64,000 bases of DNA from Dyadobacter fermentans (lineage in GTDB: Bacteria > Bacteroidota > Bacteroidia > Cytophagales > Spirosomataceae), in the NCBI RefSeq assembly GCF_019924045.1, contig NZ_JAHXBN010000013.1, positions 186,001 through 250,000 on the forward strand, given 5' to 3'. Under the pieces are notes generated by a model. The model made no database searches, was not told the origin of the DNA, and was given only the letters and a program-made list of their open reading frames with translations. The position numbers and the translations under genes were made by a program. Every line of letters starts with the position of its first letter. Within the stretch, counting starts at the first letter, position 1. This document shows positions 61,787-64,000 of this stretch, in pieces.

Positions 61787-62599
61787 ATGACCATTCAATT
61801 TTATGCGCCGGAGTGGGGGAATACCCTTCCGTTTGATAGCTTCTGCAAAAATGTAAAGGCCGCCGGCTATGATGGTGTTGAAATGGCATTGCCTTTCGAT
61901 CCGGCCGAAAAACGGGCCATCCTGGATACGCTGGAAGCCTGGGACCTGCGGCTGATCGGCCAGTACTGGCAATCGTTTGAGAAAGACATCGACGAGCATG
62001 CCGCGAATTATGAGAAATACCTACGCAACCTGATCGACGCGCGGCCGGTGCTGATTAACTGCCAGACGGGTAAGGATTACTTCAATATCGCGCAAAACCA
62101 GCGGCTTTTTGCGCTGGCGGCAAGGCTTTCGGCCGAATCCGGCATTCCTATCATACATGAAACGCACCGAGGTAAGAGCTTCTTCGCCGCCCATATCACA
62201 ATGGGTTACCTCCAATCGGATCCCGGCCTCCGCATTGCGCTCGACATTTCACATTGGTGCGCGGTTCACGAATCGCTACTCGCCGACCTTCCCGAAGAGG
62301 TCGAGCTCGCCATATCGCGGACCGCTCACATCCACAGCCGTGTGGGGCACCCGGAAGGCCCGCAGGTGAACGATCCGCGCGCACCCGAGTGGGAGGAAGT
62401 GCTGAGTGCACACCTGGGCTGGTGGGACCGCGTGGCGGCGCTTCACGCGCAAAATGGTACCACGCTCACCGTCACCACGGAGTTTGGTCCCGCGCCTTAC
62501 ATGCCGGCGATGCCCTACACGCAAATGCCGCTCGTTAGCCAATGGGATGTGAACGTACACATGATGCACCTTCTCAAAGATCGCTACGAACGGATTTAG
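61787..62599 (+). CDS. Sugar phosphate isomerase/epimerase-like TIM-barrel protein
   Basis: A 270-residue protein of the AP-endonuclease-2/xylose-isomerase-like barrel. GYDGVEMALPFDP, IIHETHRGKSFFA (metal-binding Glu/His), LRIALDISHWCAVHE, TAHIHSRVGHPEGPQ and TTEFGPAPYMPA line up with the metal-site strands. It begins 11 bases after the porter stop and ends the operon. Isomerase, epimerase or dehydratase activity is possible. Confidence 0.88.
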   Translation: MTIQFYAPEWGNTLPFDSFCKNVKAAGYDGVEMALPFDPAEKRAILDTLEAWDLRLIGQYWQSFEKDIDEHAANYEKYLRNLIDARPVLINCQTGKDYFNIAQNQRLFALAARLSAESGIPIIHETHRGKSFFAAHITMGYLQSDPGLRIALDISHWCAVHESLLADLPEEVELAISRTAHIHSRVGHPEGPQVNDPRAPEWEEVLSAHLGWWDRVAALHAQNGTTLTVTTEFGPAPYMPAMPYTQMPLVSQWDVNVHMMHLLKDRYERI

Positions 62600-62693
62600 G
62601 CCGCAGCGCTAATTATTTTCTAACATTTTAGTTGAAATATATTTTACCGTTAAATAAAATTTTTGTCATTAAAATACTGACAATGAGTTGGTT

Positions 62694-62726
62694 TTTGCTA
62701 CAAGGATGTGAAATGTGATACCTTTG
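62694..62726 (+). promoter_or_regulatory. Candidate promoter for the response regulator
   Basis: TTTG at 62694-62697 and TACCTTTG at 62719-62726, 21 bases apart, fit the Bacteroidota TTTG / TAnnTTTG pattern. The start codon is at 62835, giving a leader of about 100 bases. Confidence 0.5.
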
Positions 62727-62834
62727 GGAATTTGACAGGGCTTTCGGTTGTTTTACGCAGTCCGGGATTTTGTTCCCGGTAATGAGTTAATTCATAAATT
62801 TGCTTTGTAGTAACCCCCGATCGATCTAATAACT

Positions 62835-63188
62835 ATGAGCATCCTTTATGTTGACCATGAAATTAATAATCTGAATTCCTTTAAAGCGACGTTCCGGAGA
62901 GACGCCCAGATTTACCTGGCCAACTCTACCGAAGAAGCGCTTAAAATCCTCGACGAGCACAAAATCGACGTCATTTTCGCTGATCACCAGATGCCCGAAA
63001 TGACAGGCCTTGAATTTCTTAAACTGGCTTCCAATCAATATCCATCCAGTATGCGTGTGTTGCTCACCGGCAATGCTTATACGGATGAATTTCGCTGGGC
63101 TGCCGGGAAGGGATATTTCCACAGCTACGTCAACAAGCCCTGGGATGAACAGCAGCTGCGGACGCTGATGATATCGCGTTTGTATTAG
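62835..63188 (+). CDS. Stand-alone response regulator (REC domain)
   Basis: A 117-residue single-domain CheY-like protein. The phosphoacceptor is Asp50 (VIFADHQMPEMTGLEFL), with Thr78 (VLLTGNA) and Lys101 (VNKPWDE). The second residue of the usual acidic pair is replaced (YVDHEINN instead of VDDE), which may alter Mg binding. No output domain and no kinase nearby, so its partner is elsewhere. Confidence 0.93.
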   Translation: MSILYVDHEINNLNSFKATFRRDAQIYLANSTEEALKILDEHKIDVIFADHQMPEMTGLEFLKLASNQYPSSMRVLLTGNAYTDEFRWAAGKGYFHSYVNKPWDEQQLRTLMISRLY

Positions 63189-63271
63189 GGTAAGATTATT
63201 CAAAATGCCAAGCGGGACGTAGTTTTCCACTAGGTCCGAATGCACAGCGGTCGCTGACCGCACCGGAAGAG

Positions 63272-63302
63272 CGCCGAAGTTACTGGAACTTCGGCGTTTT
63301 TT
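63272..63302 (+). terminator. Terminator after the response regulator
   Basis: CGCCGAAGTT, loop ACTGG and AACTTCGGCG form a perfect 10-bp stem followed by TTTTTTGTTT. Confidence 0.9.
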
Positions 63303-63414
63303 GTTTGGCATAAAAAAATTGCCACACCAATATTTGTTGAGAATATATTGATTACATTGGAGATTCAATATCCGACCATTCTTCATCTTTTGCCGAAAGG
63401 CTAAACCTTAACCA

Positions 63415-64000
63415 ATGAAAAGAAGACACTTCATGCAGATGTCGGGCCTTGGCTTGGGCGCTATGATGCTCTCTGAGGTCCCGGTCGTCGGGAGCCCCGT
63501 GGCCGAGGCGCAACTGCTCGCCCCGTGGCTCGATGCCGCTACCAAGAAAAAACTCGCCGAAACCGCGCTGAATGCCGCCCGCGACAAGGGTGCAACCTAC
63601 ACCGACGTTCGCATCGGGCGCTATTTGCAGCAATACCTTTTCACGCGTGAAAAACAGGTGCAAAACATCGTGAATGCCGAATCTTACGGCATAGGTATCC
63701 GGGTGATTGCCAACGGCACCTGGGGCTTTTCGGCTACGAGCGATGTTACGCCGGATGGTATCGCCAAATGTGCCGCCACAGCCGTGGCGATTGCCAAGGC
63801 GAATTCGAAGTTCCAGAAAGAGCCCGTGGTGCTCGCGGCGCAGAAAGGCGTAGGCGACAAAGCCTGGAAAACGCCGATTACCAAAAATGCTTTTGAAATA
63901 CCGGTGAAGGACAAGATCGACCTGATGATGAATGTCAACGGCGCTGCGATGGATAATGGGGCCAACTTTGTGACTTCGAACCTCTTTTTTATCAACGAAC
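63415..64000 (+). CDS. TldD/PmbA family metalloprotease-like protein, N-terminal part
   Basis: Open to the window end, so 195 residues are visible. It starts MKRRHFMQMSGLGLGAMMLS, which looks like a twin-arginine or other export signal. The body matches the start of TldD/PmbA: KKLAETALNAARDKGATYTD followed by VRIGRYLQQY, then NAESYGIGIRVIANGTWGFS. These proteins form a TldD/E-type heterodimeric peptidase. Exported forms are common in Bacteroidota and often come as pairs, so a second tldD/pmbA gene is expected just beyond the window. Confidence 0.9.
   Translation, partial: MKRRHFMQMSGLGLGAMMLSEVPVVGSPVAEAQLLAPWLDAATKKKLAETALNAARDKGATYTDVRIGRYLQQYLFTREKQVQNIVNAESYGIGIRVIANGTWGFSATSDVTPDGIAKCAATAVAIAKANSKFQKEPVVLAAQKGVGDKAWKTPITKNAFEIPVKDKIDLMMNVNGAAMDNGANFVTSNLFFINE

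Overview
The window looks like a Bacteroidota chromosome, most likely Cytophagales and close to Dyadobacter or Spirosoma. This is inferred from gene content and sequence style only, not from a database search. The evidence is two SusC/SusD pairs, type IX secretion (T9SS) C-terminal sorting domains on two very large secreted proteins, an ECF sigma / FecR / STN-SusC signalling chain, few Shine-Dalgarno sequences, and candidate TTTG-N19-21-TAnnTTTG promoters. No tRNA, rRNA, CRISPR array, insertion sequence or integrase was seen. Both ends cut through genes: SusC at the left, TldD/PmbA at the right.

Region 1 (1-20 kb) handles plant sugars. It starts with a polysaccharide utilisation locus: SusC, SusD, a GH140 apiosidase-like enzyme, an Asp-box beta-propeller and a GH127-type enzyme. 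After a repeat-rich gap with an orphan HigB-like toxin come a secreted DUF1080 protein, a divergent DeoR regulator, a FucI/AraA-type isomerase, a two-subunit transketolase, a DUF1593 nucleoside-hydrolase-like protein and a ribose-type ABC importer with DUF2291. The set could release, import and catabolise a pentose such as apiose or ribose, but no sugar kinase is present.

Region 2 (19.8-29.1 kb) has a PemK/MazF-like gene coupled to an unknown helical protein, an HD-domain protein, and a sigma / FecR / SusC / SusD cassette with no enzyme attached.

Region 3 (29.2-43.5 kb) has two phage-tail-collar proteins (one with duplicated domains), a 1272-aa T9SS beta-helix protein, and a convergent TPR-transmembrane-HTH regulator. 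Housekeeping-like genes follow: a MetE-C-like protein, an AhpD-like protein with a truncated second copy, an AraC regulator, an SDR and small lipoproteins.

Region 4 (43.6-50.4 kb) is a heavy-metal efflux system in which the RND pump is fused to a TolC-like domain, with a Cys-rich DUF6660-like protein, an adaptor and a TetR regulator with a perfect palindrome at its start.

Region 5 (50.4-55.2 kb) is a complete phenylalanine/tyrosine degradation cluster: hmgA, hpd, phhA and fahA. Region 6 (55.3-64 kb) has a T9SS GH9 cellulase, a heme-binding protein, an AraC regulator divergent from a dioxygenase / MFS / TIM-barrel operon, a lone response regulator and a TldD/PmbA protein.

The most unusual non-coding signal is a family of three arrays (about 10.53, 38.35 and 53.54 kb) built from degenerate 10-11 bp units carrying GTCA. 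Each array switches to the opposite orientation (TGAC) part-way through. In two of them the arms can pair into a very long hairpin. A second family of short covarying hairpins lies at 7.9-8.2 kb and 28.6-28.8 kb.
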